64,000 nucleotides of DNA, from the NCBI GenBank assembly GCA_029783825.1, contig JAREIK010014506.1:1-64000 (forward strand), read 5' to 3'. This DNA is from Sapria himalayana (taxonomy: Eukaryota; Streptophyta; Magnoliopsida; Malpighiales; Rafflesiaceae). The first letter of the stretch is position 1. Each line of letters starts with the position of its first letter. The position numbers and the translations under genes were made by a program. The notes under the pieces were generated by a model. It did not search any database, was not told where the DNA came from, and saw only the letters and a list, made by a program, of their open reading frames with translations. This document shows positions 50,536 through 63,082 of the stretch, piece by piece.

Positions 50536-52392
50536 ATGGCGCCTAAAGGAGGTGGCCGTGTTGGACGTGGATGTGGAAATAGAAATGAATCAAATTTATC
50601 TAGTATGTTACGTTATGTTGTAGAATCATTACCATCTCATAGCCACCATATCCAGACGTCAACATCACAATTACAATCTCCATTTCTATCACCATCAACA
50701 TCACCAACATTGAGACCTTTACTATCACCTTTATCAGATGTAAGCCCACCACCCATTGTGCTTCCTGCACAAAATTTTGATCCATCTCTATCTTCTACAC
50801 CATATTTTACACCGATTGTTCCCACATTTACAATACCAACGACTTCATCAAATGATGTGTCCTCCTCTATAGTCAGTGTAAAGTTAGAAATTAAGATTAT
50901 GGATGAGAGGTAAAAGAAATATGTAAAAATGACTTGAAAAAAAAATTTGATGTTACTATCAGTGTTTTTTTTATATTGTTATGATTTGTTATTTTTAAAA
51001 ATTATTTATTTGTATAGTTTTATTCCATCTCACAAGTGTTCGAAAATAATTACAAAGGCTTTCAATAAAATGGTTGATTCTAATGCTTTCTCCTGGAAGA
51101 AAGTTTCTGAATCGAGAAAAGAGTCATATTTTAATGATTTTCAGGTAAAAATAACAAAACAAAAGAATTGAAAAATAATTATCTAATTACTTAACTTTTA
51201 TATTGGTTTTTATTCAAGCTGTAAATAATTATGTTCTTGTTATTAATATAAATTCTTTTGTCATTTTTTTATTTATAGAATCTGTGCACAAGGGCAACCA
51301 AATTTAATGGAAAGATAAAGTCATTAAGGGAGATCAACGCTGCTCAACGATATTCTGATTTTGCCTATAAATTAATAAAAATGAAAGAAAGGTCTAATTT
51401 TATATCAAAGGAAGACTGGACCGTGTGTCTTAATTATTGGGAGGAGCCAGATGTGAAGAAAAAATTAGATATTGCCAACAAAAATTGACGAAGTGAGGTA
51501 GCTGGACTAGGTACAGGAATCTGTCAACACACTGGAGGTTCAAATTCGAGCATTGAGCACACTCGAGATTTGGTACAAATTTAAAATTCTAAACATTTCT
51601 ATATTTTGTGGTTATCCTAATCTCGAATAAATAAAATCTCTGCATTATTTTATTAATTTTGTTAAATTTTTTTTCATTTGTTTTTTATGACTTAATAAAA
51701 ATATATTCTAGGCAGGAGAATTGGTCGAGATCCAAATTTTTATGAGATTTCCATAAAGATGCATGTGAAGAAATTCGATGGTCTGTATGTTGACAACAAT
51801 TCTCAAATGATTACTGTAAGAAATTGTATATTAATTAGATTTTATAAAACTATAGTACATTATGAAAATTGTTTTGAATGCAAAATATTTATTTTATTGT
51901 TTGTATATCTAGAATAGTTTGTTTCTCTATTTTATTTCAAGACCTAATGGAGGAACATGTGATAGCTGCTCATCAACAAGTTGAGGGTTCTATGGATCTT
52001 CAACCAATTGACTATGAACCTATTTATTTGGAGACAATAAGAGGTCGAAAGTAGCAGCAAGTGTACGGAATCAGCCTAATCGAGTGTCATTTTGTTGTAG
52101 CTGTCATGCTTTTAATTCATTTGTCTCAGTAATGATGAATGAAGCAGTCAAACAACAAGCATTGGAAACAAATGAATGTATTGTAGTTATGGAGACCGAA
52201 ATAAAAAAGAAGGATGAGTAGATAACTAATTTGATGGAACAAATGCAAGAAATTAAAGAAATAAATTATGAGATGAAAGAAATTAAAAATGTAATGTAAC
52301 AGCAGATGTCCTATATGGAGTCACAATTAGCAGCATTGGCGCAACATATAGTATTCAGAGATCCAGCTGCGAATCCTCGTAGTAGAGGCTAG
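50536..52392 (+). pseudogene. Transposase_24-like accessory gene (element C)
   Basis: It starts at ATG 50536 with MAPKGGGRVGRGCGNRNES, an RG-rich N terminus typical of this family, then a Ser/Pro-rich region to about 50890. After an intron-like gap comes FIPSHKCSKIITKAFNKMVD (51019-51078) with AFSWKKVSESRKESYFNDFQ. Next is the segment TKFNGKIKSLREINAAQRYS (51300-51360) and LNYWEEPDVKKKLDIANKN (about 51430-51486), with a stop right after it. Later pieces include GRDPNFYEISIKMHVKKFDG (51725-51780) and a charged coiled-coil-like C terminus (EIKKKDE, stop, EQMQEIKEINYEMKEIKN) ending at TAG 52390-52392. In En/Spm this type of protein binds subterminal motifs and aids transposition. Few stops are seen, but they lie in conserved parts. 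Confidence 0.75.
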
Positions 52393-52760
52393 CATTCCCT
52401 ACAAATTATGAGGATGATTAAGTATGAGAATTATATCTAAACTGTTATTTATTTTTATCTATGTGTAGCAGATAATTATGATATTATTTTGTACGTTTCA
52501 ATTTTTTATTCTGGTTTTGTTCTTTGCTTTTTTGATTAACCAAATTATGAATCTTTGTAGGTCACATTATGTGAGACAAAAGAAAAAATCTTGATTTAAT
52601 GCATTTAGACATTACCATGGTCCTTTCAGAGCATGGGTCCCATATTTACTGATTTCAGCTTTATAAAAAAGAGGGCTAACTTATCTTATCTTTATTTGTA
52701 TAAAATATTTTATTTTGCACTCTCTTTATCGCTAAACATAATTACTGGACATCTTTTGGA
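52393..52760. other. Spacer after CACTA C genes
   Basis: AT-rich with no open frame of note. The right end of element C should lie here or just beyond, but I could not identify a CACTA terminus. Confidence 0.4.
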
Positions 52761-52769
52761 TTTTTGTTG

Positions 52770-53870
52770 AAGTTGTATGATAATCAACTTTAATTTGTGT
52801 TTGTTCATGTCAATAATATTTGTTTTTATATATCTTTGAATATGTTTTTGTGTCTCTAAATTTTTTGGGTAGAGTTTTAGCATATTCTATGTATGTAAAA
52901 GCCTATTTTCAATAGGGGTAGCAGCAATATTGATGGCAGTGGCGGTAGTGGAAGTGGCAGTGGTGGCAGCAGCGGCAGCAATGGCAATAGTGGTAGCAGC
53001 GACAGAAGAGGCATCAGCAGCGGTGGCGGCTACGGTGGTGGTGGTGGTGGCAGTGGTAGTGGTGGTAGCAGCAGAAGCTGAGGCAGCGGTGGCATCAGCG
53101 GTGGCACTGGCAACAGTGGTAGAGGCGACATCAGTGATAGCAGTGGCATCAGTGATAGCTGTGGCAACGATGGCAGCGATGGTGGTGGTGGCAGCCCTAG
53201 CGACAACACTGGCAGCTATGACAGCAGCACCGGTAGTGACCGCACATGCAGTAGTGGTAGCGGCAGTGGCATTGGCAGCGATAGTGTTAGCGGCAGTGGT
53301 AGAGGTAGTGGAGCAGTGGCAGTGGCAGTAGTGGCAACAACGGCATGAGCGACAACGACACCGAGAATAATTGAAACGGCAACAAATGCAGCATATACGT
53401 ACGCATATAGTCAGTATATACATACATATAATACTACAGTATTTTATGTACGTATATACTAAGTATATATATGTACTCAGTATATATGTACGCAGAATAC
53501 TACAGATTATAAGTACATATACTGTAGTAATATTTGTACGAGTGAAATGCTAGTATGTATGTACATATTTACTACAGCAATATATAGTAACCAAAACATA
53601 GTTCTTTATTTATTTATTTTCATTTTATTTGGTGGTTTAAATTTCGTACAGATTTGGTACCCCATTGTTTCTCATATGAAGCTTGTATAAGTGGACTTAT
53701 TTCAATAAACATTAAGCACCATGACTCGAGTAGCATTTTCAAAACAGAAAGTTGGTGATCGGAGGAATAGAAGGAGAGAAAACAACGTCTATGCATTGAT
53801 AGATTATACTTTATGCATAGTCGGTAGATATATTGATTAATATGATGTAATATATTTTTTGTTATTTTTT
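52770..53870 (+). repeat. Tandem duplication, copy 1 (with GC-rich trinucleotide block)
   Basis: Shares with copy 2 (54005-54905) the ordered markers CAACTTTAATTTGTGTTTGTT, AGAGTTTTAGCATATTCTAT, GTATGTAAAAGCCTATTTTCA, GAGTGAAATGCTAGTATG, GGTGGTTTAAATTTC, GAAGCTTGTATAAG, AAGCACCATGACT and GCATTGATAGATTATACTTT. The offset between copies is 1241 bp at the left markers and 1049 bp at the right, because the trinucleotide block is longer in copy 1. Confidence 0.85.
52918..53350 (+). repeat. GC-rich trinucleotide-type block 1 (GGCAGYRGTGGTAGC)
   Basis: About 430 bp of imperfect GGCAGC, GGTAGT, GGCAAC and GGTGGT units, strikingly GC-rich against an AT-rich flank. The + and - frames read long Ala/Val or Ala/Thr runs with no domain, so I treat it as a minisatellite, not a gene. 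Confidence 0.85.
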
Positions 53871-54004
53871 TGTTTTAGTTATTTAAAATATTGTATTAGA
53901 ATATGTAATCAAATAATTTTTTTTTTGTTTAATTTAAAAGTTTCATTTATCGTTTCTATTTTTATAAAATTTAATTTAAAAATATTAATTTATTTAATTA
54001 AAAT

Positions 54005-54905
54005 TTTGTTAAAACTGTATGGCAAACAATTTTAATTTGTGTTTGTTCATATATATATTAACTATTTATATATACATGTGGATATGTATTTATTTTCCGA
54101 ATTTTTTGTGTAGAGTTTTAGCCTATTATAGGTATGTAAAAGCCTATTTTCAGTGACTGAAGCTGAGGAAGCGGTGGCTGTGGTGGTAGTGGCGGCAGTG
54201 GTGCCAGAAGTGGTAGTGGTGCCAGAAGCAGCAGTGGCAGCAGTGGTAGCAGCAATGGCAACAATGGCTGCCACGACAATAATGGTAGTAGTGACAGCAG
54301 CGGCAACGGAGGTAGTAGTGGCAGCCATGACAGGGGTGCTACACCGGCAATGGCGGCAGCACCCGCAGCAGCCATAGCGGTAGTGGCAGTAGTGGCATTT
54401 GTAGTAGTGATAGCGGGAGTAGTAGGAACGGCAAAAAATGTGGTATATACGTACGTATATAGTAAGTATATACGTACATATAATTCTGTAGTATTTTAAG
54501 TACAAATATACTGAGTATATATGTACTCATTATATGTGTACGCATAATACTGTAATTTAAATGTAAAAATACTGCAATAATATATGTACAAGTGAAATGC
54601 TAGTTATATTTATATTTTTGCTGCATTAATATATATTTATCAAACATAGTTTTTTTTAATTTATTTTGATTTGATTTGGTGGTTTAAATTTCTTACAATT
54701 GTAGTACCACATTGTTTCCCATACAAAGCTTGTATAAGAGAGGGGATTTTTTAATAGACATGAAGCACCGTGACTTGGACAACTTTTTCACAGTGGAAAG
54801 TTTATGATCAGAGGAGTAGAGGGAGAAAAATCAATGTCAATGCATTGATAGATTATACTTTATGCATAGTGGGTAGAAACATTGATTATTAGGATGTAAT
54901 ATAAT
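54005..54905 (+). repeat. Tandem duplication, copy 2
   Basis: Second copy of the unit at 52770-53870, with the same marker order and substantial divergence. GATA array 3 starts directly after it (near 54925). The palindrome TATATACGTACGTATATA lies at 54444-54461. Confidence 0.85.
54155..54425 (+). repeat. GC-rich trinucleotide-type block 2
   Basis: About 270 bp of GGCAGTGGTAGC-like units, the counterpart of 52918-53350 but 160 bp shorter. Open frames on both strands are low-complexity (poly-Ala/Val or Leu/Pro) and not called as genes. Confidence 0.85.
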
Positions 54906-54924
54906 TTTTGTCCAATATAAAAAT

Positions 54925-56456
54925 TATATAGATAGACACATAGTCAGATAGTCAGATAGAAAGTTAGACAGATATACAAATATATAGATATAGAGATAGA
55001 TAGATAAATAGATATAAAAATAGACAAATTGATAGATGGAAAGATAAATAACTAGATACATAGACAGATAGTTAGTTAGTTAGTTAGATAGATTGACAGA
55101 TAGACATATATATAGATAGCTAGATAGATAAAATAAATAGACAATTAAACAGATAAACATCTAGATAGACAGATAGATAGATATATAGATTGACAGATAA
55201 ATAGATAAATAAAAATATATATAGATACACAGATAGACAGATAGATAAATAGAAAGATATATAATTAGATAGATAGATAGAGAGACAGACAGATAGATAT
55301 ATAAATATATAGATAGATAGGTAAACATATAGACATATAAACAAATAGATAGATCATCAGATAGACAGATTAATAGATTGATAGATATAAAGATAGTCAA
55401 TTAAACAAATAAAAAAAAGATATATAGAAAGATAAACATATATAATATATATATAGTTACACAAGTAAAAAGATATATAGATAGATAGATAAAAAATCAT
55501 ATAGACCGATAGACAGAAAGACAAATAGATAGATAGAAAGATAGATAGATAGACAAATAGACATTTAGATAGATATATAGATAGATAGGCAGCAAGAGAG
55601 AGAGACAGATGGAAAGCTAGATAGAAAGATAGATAGATAGACAGATAGACTGATAAATAGATAGGCATATACGTAGATATGTAGATGGATAGAAATACAA
55701 ATAGACAGATAGACTGATAGACAGATAGAGAGATAAACAGACAGATTAATAGATAGATCAAGAGATAGATATTTGACTGAAAGAATGAGAGACAGATAGA
55801 TAGATTAATTGATTGAATGATAGAAAGATAGATAGCCATATAGATTAATAGACAGAAAGATAGATTGATAAATGATAGATAGACAAATAGACATATAAAA
55901 AGATAGACATATATAAAGATAGATAGATAGATAGACAAATAGATATATAGACAAATAGATAAATAGATATATAAATATATAAATAGATAGATAGATATAT
56001 AGATTGATAGATAGATAAAATGATAGACAGATAAACAAATAGATAGATAGGAAAATAGATAGATATTCAAATAGATAGATACGCAAAATGATAGATAGAT
56101 AGATAGATAATTAGATAGACCGATATACATATAGATAGATTGATAGATAGACAGATAGACAGATAGACATATAGATGAATAAACATATATAAAGATAGAC
56201 AGAATGAAATATATAAAGATAGATAGTTATACATATTGATTAATTGACTAAGGCGCACATAAACATATAGACTTATTTAAAGAATTATAGATAGGCAAAA
56301 AGATAGCTAGAAATGTTGGCAGATATTAAAATTGTTAGATATACACATAGACATATATCAATATAGAAAGATAGACAAATGGATAAATAGAAAGATAGAC
56401 AGATAGATAGATAGATAGGCAGGTAGACAAATAGTCAAAAAGATAGATAGATTAAT

Positions 56457-56505
<49 letters not shown>

Positions 56506-58631
56506 GATAGACAGATAGTTAAATAGAAAGATAGATAGGTAGCTATATAAATAGATATACAGAGTGACAAACAGATATACAGACAGATAGATAGATAGAT
56601 ACATAGATAGATAGATAGGCCAATAAACATTTAGATATATATACACATAAATAGATAAATAGATAGATAGTTAGACAACTCATCATATCGTCAGATAGAT
56701 AGAAATACATATAGACAAATAGTCAGATAGATCGATAGACATATAGATAGATAAATAGATAGGTAGATAGATAGAAAGATAAATAGACATATAGATAGAT
56801 ATACAGATAGATAGATAGATATACAGATAGATAGATTGTTAGACAGATAAATAGATACATAGATATATAGATAGACAAATAATTGAAAGAAAAAGATTGA
56901 TAGATAGATAGATAGACACATAGATAAATAGACATATAGATAGATAGATAGATAGACAAATAGATGGACAAATAGATAGATAGATAAATAGATAGATAAA
57001 CACATGGACAGATAACTACATAGACAGATAGACATATAGATATATAAATAAATAGATATACTGAAAACTAGATAGATTGATAGGAAGTTACATAGATATG
57101 TAGATAGATAGATATACAGATAAACATATAGACAGATAGAGAAATAGATAGATAGACATATAGATATATTGAAAGATATATATATATATACAAATAGATA
57201 GTGAGACAGATAGATAGATAATAAATATATGGAGAGATAGATAGAAAACTAGATAGATAGATAGATAGACAGATAAAAAGATAGGTATTTACGTAGATAG
57301 ATAGATAGACAGAAATACAAATAAACAGATATACAAATAGACGAATAGACAGATAGACCAATATATAAATAAATAGATAGACAGAATGACTGATCGAATG
57401 ATAGATAGATAGACTGATGGATTGAGAGATAGATATATATATAGACAGATTGATAGATTGATAGAAAGATAGATAGATAGACATATATACAGATAGAATA
57501 ATAGACAGATAAAAAAATACACTGATAGATAGATAGATAGATAGATTAATAGATAAATAGAAACATAAACAGATAGACACATATATAGACAGATAGATAG
57601 ACAAATAGACACAAAGACATATAGATAGTTAGATATATACATAGACAGATATTTAGATATATAGATAGATAGATAGGCATATTGGCAAATAGACAAATAT
57701 ACACATAGATAGATAAAAAGATAGATAGATAGATAGACAAATAGACATATAACTAGATAGACCGATAGACATATAGATAAACAAATAAATAGATATACTA
57801 AAAACTATATAGACATATAGATAGATAGGAAGTTACATAGATATGTAGATAGATAGATAGATAAACATATAGATAGATAGAAAGAAATGTAGATAGACAT
57901 AAAGATATATAGAAAGATATATAAATATACAAATAGATAGTGATGCAGATAGATAGATAGATAAGCAAATAAATGGAGAGATAAATCAAAAACTAGATGG
58001 ATAGATAGATAAACAGATAAAAAGATAGGCAGATATGGAAATATGTAGATAAATAGTAATACAAATAGACATATAGACAGATAGCGAATAGACAGATAGA
58101 CCAATATATAAATAAATAGACAGACAGACAGACAGATCAAAAGATAGACAAATAGACTGATAGATTTAGAGACAGATAGATAGATACACATATAGATTGA
58201 TTAATAGAAAGATAGATAGATAGACATATAGACCAATAGACAGATAGAAAATAGACATATAGAAAGATGCACTGATTGACATATAGATAGATAGATAGAT
58301 AAACAGAAAAATTATTTATCGACATATAGACAGATAGTCACAAAGACATAAAGATAGTTAGTTAGATAGATAAATAGATAGATAGACAGAAAGACAGATA
58401 GACATATTGGCAAATAGACAGATATATACATAGATAGATTGACATATTGATAAATTAATAGATAGACACATAGACATATAGACTTATTTATAGATTTATA
58501 GATAGGCAGAAAGATAGATATAAAGATAGGTAGATAGAAAAATAATCATATAGATAGATAGTTAGATATATATATATTGATAGATAGATATATATATTGA
58601 TAGATAAATAGATAGACAGATAGACTGATAG

Positions 58632-58666
<35 letters not shown>

Positions 58667-59650
58667 GATAAATATAAATATACAGAGAAAGACAGATAGA
58701 CAATGAGAAAGGTAGAAAGATAAATAGATAAATATATAGATAGACAAATTGATAAAAAGATAGATAGATAGCCAAATAAATTAATAGATAGATAGATAGA
58801 CAAATAGATAGATAGATAGATAGATAGATATATATATATATATATATATATAAAGATAGATAGAGAGATATATAGAAAGATAGACATATTGATTGATTGT
58901 TTGACAAATAGATAGATAAACATATAGACAGATAGATAGATAGAAAGATAAATAGATAGACATATATAAATATTGATAGATATATATATATATATTAATA
59001 AATATATAGATATGTAGATTCACAAATCAACATGCAGACAGATAGACAGACAAATTGATTGATTGATTGATAGATAGACAGATATATAGATAGAAAAGAT
59101 TGATAGACAGATCGACGTATAGACATTTGATTGATAAATAGATAGATGGATGGATGGATAGATAGATAGGTAGGTAGACAGATAGACAGATAAATAGATA
59201 GAAAGATAGATTATTTGACAGATAGATAGATTGATTGATTAACAGATTGACAGATAGTCAATTAGACAGATTGACAGATAGTTAGATAGCTAGATAGCTA
59301 GATAGACAGATATCCAGATAATAAGATAACTAGATAAATAGATTGATAGATACATAGATATATACTTATATATATATATAGTTAGACAGATATAAAGATA
59401 AATAGATAACTAAATTGATAAATATTTAGATAATCAATTAGACATATAGACATATAGGCATAGTTAGATATATAGATAGATAAATGATAGAAATATATAT
59501 AGAATTATAGATAGTATATATACAGATGGATAGATAGACAGATATGTAGATAGGCAGATAGGCATATAGATGGATAGATAGATGGATAGATAGATAAATA
59601 GATAGACATATAAATAGATAGATAGACAAATAGATAGATAGACACATAAA
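54925..59650 (+). repeat. GATA array 3 (4.7 kb)
   Basis: Degenerate (GATA)n on +, same strand as arrays 1 and 2. A large internal unit is visible: GGAAGTTACATAGATATGTAG at 57083 and 57838 (offset 755), with further matching markers between 57050-57700 and 57790-58440. CATATAGACTTATTTA plus ATAGATAGGCA occurs near 56268 and 58470, roughly three such periods apart. Minus-strand (YLSI)n frames are artefacts. The array ends at the copia LTR edge (59657). Confidence 0.95.
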
Positions 59651-59656
59651 GAGTTA

Positions 59657-60232
59657 TGTTGGGCAATTGTGCTTCCACAATTGTGATTCACAAGAAGATA
59701 ACAATAGAGAACCAATCGCAAACAATATATATTCAATCCAACACCACAATCCAACCACGACAGAATCAAAAAATGAAACATAAATACAAAAATAATGTGG
59801 TTCACTAGTCGTTCAACTTAACTAGCTACATCTGCTAAAAAAATGCTAATGCATTTACAGATTAAACCAAAAAAATATCCAAAATTCTTATAGTTTATGC
59901 AGTAGAATGTCACGATAAAATCTCACAGAAGAAGAAAAAGAGATGAACATTCCCACACCCCGAAAAATAGCAGCCCAAAAACATAAAATAAAAATAATTT
60001 ATATTAATACAAAATTTGGTTTAATTAATCGGAATGGGTCGGATCACTCAGACGGGCCAGGCTCTGCTCCAACAATATTTCGGCCTATTGACCAGACAAT
60101 GACACCTCCATTTTTATGCTATTGCTTCAATCTCGCCCTCTTTATTTTTTTTATTTCCTGCACTTACATGAAAATATTAAAATAGAAATAATTTGGTAAT
60201 ACAAAATAGATCATCAAAACAAATTATATACA
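59657..60232 (-). repeat. Copia 3' LTR
   Basis: On + it begins TGTTGGGCAATTGTG and ends at the TATACA next to the polypurine tract, so on the minus strand it runs TGTATA...CCCAACA, with TG...CA ends. Length is about 576 bp. A diverged relative occurs at 23365-23921 on +. Confidence 0.7.
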
Positions 60233-60246
60233 GCTATCTCCTCCTT
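60233..60246 (-). other. Copia polypurine tract
   Basis: On the minus strand AAGGAGGAGATAGC lies immediately before the LTR. It is the expected primer site for plus-strand DNA synthesis. Confidence 0.65.
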
Positions 60247-60315
60247 AATTTGTTATACATACAGATAGAGAGACACTCTCTATAAATAGTTAGTCTAATA
60301 AGACAACATTTGATT

Positions 60316-62970
60316 TTATATGTTCAGTATGTCAAGACAGTGTAGTATCTTATTCAGAGTAACAGGTTTGGTAAAAATGTCAGTTGGATTATCAGAAGTT
60401 CCAATCTTTTTTACTTGTACCTTTTTCTCAAATCGAAGGAAATGATATTGCACATCAATGTGCTTTGTTTTCTCATGGTGCACTTGGTCATTTGCTAAAC
60501 AAATTGTACCAAGGTTGTCACAGAAAACTATTCTAACCTTTACATAAAGACTAAGGTCCTTGAGAAAAAAATTCAGCCATATCCCTTCCAATGTAGCTTC
60601 AGCCATATCCCTTCCAATGTAGCTTCAGCCAGAGCCATATACTCTGCTTCAATAAAGATAAAGTAACAGAAGATTTTAGTGTGGGAACCACATACAGTGA
60701 AGACATAACTAGTCATAGACCATCTACTGTCAACATCTCTTGCAAAGTCAGAATCAGAATATCCTGCTAACATGACTTCAGATTCATTACCAAATATCAG
60801 ACCAACATCAGAAGTCCCCTTGAGGTACATAAGTATCCTCTTAATAGCATTCCAGTGTTCTTGACCAGGGATTATCATAAACCTACTCATTGTACTTACT
60901 ACATGAGTAATATCAGGTTGGGTGCACACCATAAGATACATGAGACTCCTAATAGTACTAGAATAAGGAGCCTTAGATATTTGTTCCTTTTCAGATTCAG
61001 AGTTGGGGGAAAATTCTAATGTTGGATGGAGGTTAGAAGCAAATAGTGTGGACAATGACTTACAAGAAGCCATTCCAAATCTAGATAAATATGTTTGAAT
61101 ATATTGTTTCTATGAAAGAAACAATTTTCTTTTAATTCTATTTCTGAATATTTTCATACCCAAAATTTGCTTTGCTCCTCCAAGATCTTTCATATCAAAT
61201 TCAGAACTGAGGAGATCTTTAATTCTATTTCTGGCAGTAATAAGCATATCATCTACATACAATAGCAAGTAGATATATGACTAATCCTTGTGCCTTTTGA
61301 AATAAACACATCAGTCATGGTTACACCTATTGTATTCATGACTAGTCATGAAATAGTCAAATCTCTATTAACACTGACGGGAAGACTACTTAAGTCCATA
61401 AAGAGACTTCAGAAGCTTCCACACATGGATTTCTTTACCTGATACTTCAAAAACCTTAGGCTAGCTCATGTTAATTTCTTCATCAAAATCTCCATGAATA
61501 AATGTTGTTTTAACATCTAGTTGTTCAAGTTCAAGGTCCTGATGTGGCACTAATGCTAGAAGCACCTAACTACAAGCGAGAATATCTCATTATAATCGAC
61601 ACCCTCTTTCTGACTAAACCCTCTTGCAACTAGACGTGCCTTAAACTTTACACTACCAACTCTAGAGGCATCACTTTTCTTCTTGAAAATCCATTTGCAA
61701 GAAACTATCTTTCTTTCTTTAGGTTTATATACAATAAGCCTAGTACCATTTTTATAAGGAGATTCAATCTCTTCATTCATGGAAACTAACCATGACTAAA
61801 ATTCAGCACATCTAGTAGCATTCTTGAAAAAGGATGGTTTATGAATATCAATTTCTTTAGCAGCATGTAGGAAAAACCCTACAGGTTCATCAAAGCCGAA
61901 TTTCAGAGGAGGACCTACATTTACCCTCCTTGTTCTATCTCTTGCAATGCAATAGAGAATAGACTCTTCAGGTGTAGGTTCATGATCAGGTTCAGTAATA
62001 GACTTAACATCATTTTCATGATTAGCTATTATTTGTCTAGAGATAACATGCATCCTTCCTGGAGCTATAGATTTAGATTTTAGCTCCACCTTAAGTTCAA
62101 CTTGAGGAACATCAGGTAACTAGATAGGAAAAAGGTACTTGTCTTAAGATAACACTTTAATCAAAGGTGACACTTCTAGAGAGAATCACTCTCTTTTCAG
62201 ATGGTGACTAGATATGGAATCCATTGATTCCATTACCATATGCTACAAATATTCCTTTTCTTTCTTGTGGTTCAAGCTTATCATCATTTACATGATAATA
62301 GGAAACACACCTGAACACTTTCATATTGGAATAATCTACAAGTTTACCAGTCCACACCTCAAATGGAATTTTAAAATTAATTCGACTATGTTGTGATCTA
62401 TTTATCAGATGACATGCTGTATTAATAGCTTCAGCCCAAAACTCATTGCCTAAGCCTGATTAAGAGAGCATATATCTAGTTCTTTCCAGAAGAGTTTGGT
62501 TTATTCTTTCAGCAATATCATTATGCTGAGAAGTATTCCTAACAGTTTTGTGTTTCTTTATACCTTTGTCCTTACAAAATTCTAGACCATTATCCATTCA
62601 TAATAGTTTAACCTTCTTTTGTGTTTGGTTTTCCACTAAGCTAACCAACTGCTTAAATTTTATAAAAGTGTCAGATTTATGTTTAATCATGAATACCTAG
62701 GACATGTTGGAGTAATCATTACTAAATTTAAATAAAATCGAGTACCCCCAAGAAATGTAGCTCTAGAGGAGCCCCAATAGTCAGCATGGATATAATTTAA
62801 AATAATATTATAGATTTTCGAACTCGAATTCAGATTACACCTAGGCTGAGTTACGGTGGTGCATTTTTCTCGGAGTAAATCCAAGAAAATCATATTTTAT
62901 TCGGATAAATGTCCAATATGTTTTTCGGAGGAGATCCATATTTTTCAAAATAATTTCAAAAAAAATAAAT
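60316..62970 (-). pseudogene. Copia pol remnant: integrase, RT, RNase H
   Basis: On the minus strand from about 62890, MHHRNSA and a frameshifted HADYWGSSRATFLGGTRF lead to the integrase core, with WMDNGLEF and NDIAERINQTLLERTRY supplying the D,D,E residues. LGNEFWAEAINTACHLINR follows, with a stop after RYMLS. RT starts at MNEEIES (61780) with KIVSCKWIFKKK and ARLVARGFSQKEGVDY. YVDDMLI lies near 61240-61262, then DMKDLGGAKQILGM. RNase H includes AIKRILMYLKGTSDVGLIFG, SDSDFARDVD, EAEYMALAEATLEGIWL and the C-terminal NPTDIFTKPV, stop at 60316. Stops, frameshifts and a 26-bp tandem duplication at 60575-60626 break the frame. Confidence 0.88.
60575..60626 (-). repeat. Exact 26-bp tandem duplication in copia RNase H
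   Basis: The unit from AGCCATATCCC to GTAGCTTC (26 bp) occurs twice in a row without change. As 26 is not a multiple of three it shifts the frame at EATLEGIWL, giving two overlapping open frames that both contain that peptide. Confidence 0.95.
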
Positions 62971-62977
62971 ATTTCTA

Positions 62978-63060
62978 TAGATATATATATACATACATAC
63001 ATACATATATACATACATACATACACACACACACATATATATATATATATACATATATAA
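62978..63060. repeat. (CATA)n/(CA)n/(TA)n microsatellite
   Basis: Compound run of ATAC/CATA units, CA and TA dinucleotides, sitting between the truncated copia and the gypsy LTR. Confidence 0.9.
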
Positions 63061-63082
63061 TATGTCACTCTTGGATTCAGCA

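Larger units (their letters stand above)
46430..52700 (+). mobile_element. CACTA-type element C, best-preserved gene pair
   Basis: A TNP2-like gene (46700-50396) is followed 140 bp later by a Transposase_24-like gene (50536-52392), both on +. This is the same architecture as elements A and B. Terminal inverted repeats were not found, so the outer limits are approximate. The CT-rich tract and the copy of the 550-bp repeat just upstream may belong to the element. Stops are fewer than in A and B, so this copy probably decayed later. Confidence 0.6.
59657..62970 (-). mobile_element. Truncated Ty1/copia retrotransposon
   Basis: A minus-strand element with a 3' LTR (59657-60232), a polypurine tract, and a pol region reading integrase, RT and RNase H in copia order. 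Similarity is lost near 62970, inside or just upstream of the integrase zinc-finger area, so gag, protease and the 5' LTR are absent. A TA/CA microsatellite and a gypsy LTR follow. The LTR edge lies directly against GATA array 3, which suggests it inserted into or next to that array. Confidence 0.85.

Noticed and set aside
52887..53423. Long Ala/Thr/Val-rich frames on both strands, and similar ones at 54062-54545
   Set aside because: They are translations of GGCAGC/GGTAGT trinucleotide repeats in every frame, with no conserved start or domain.
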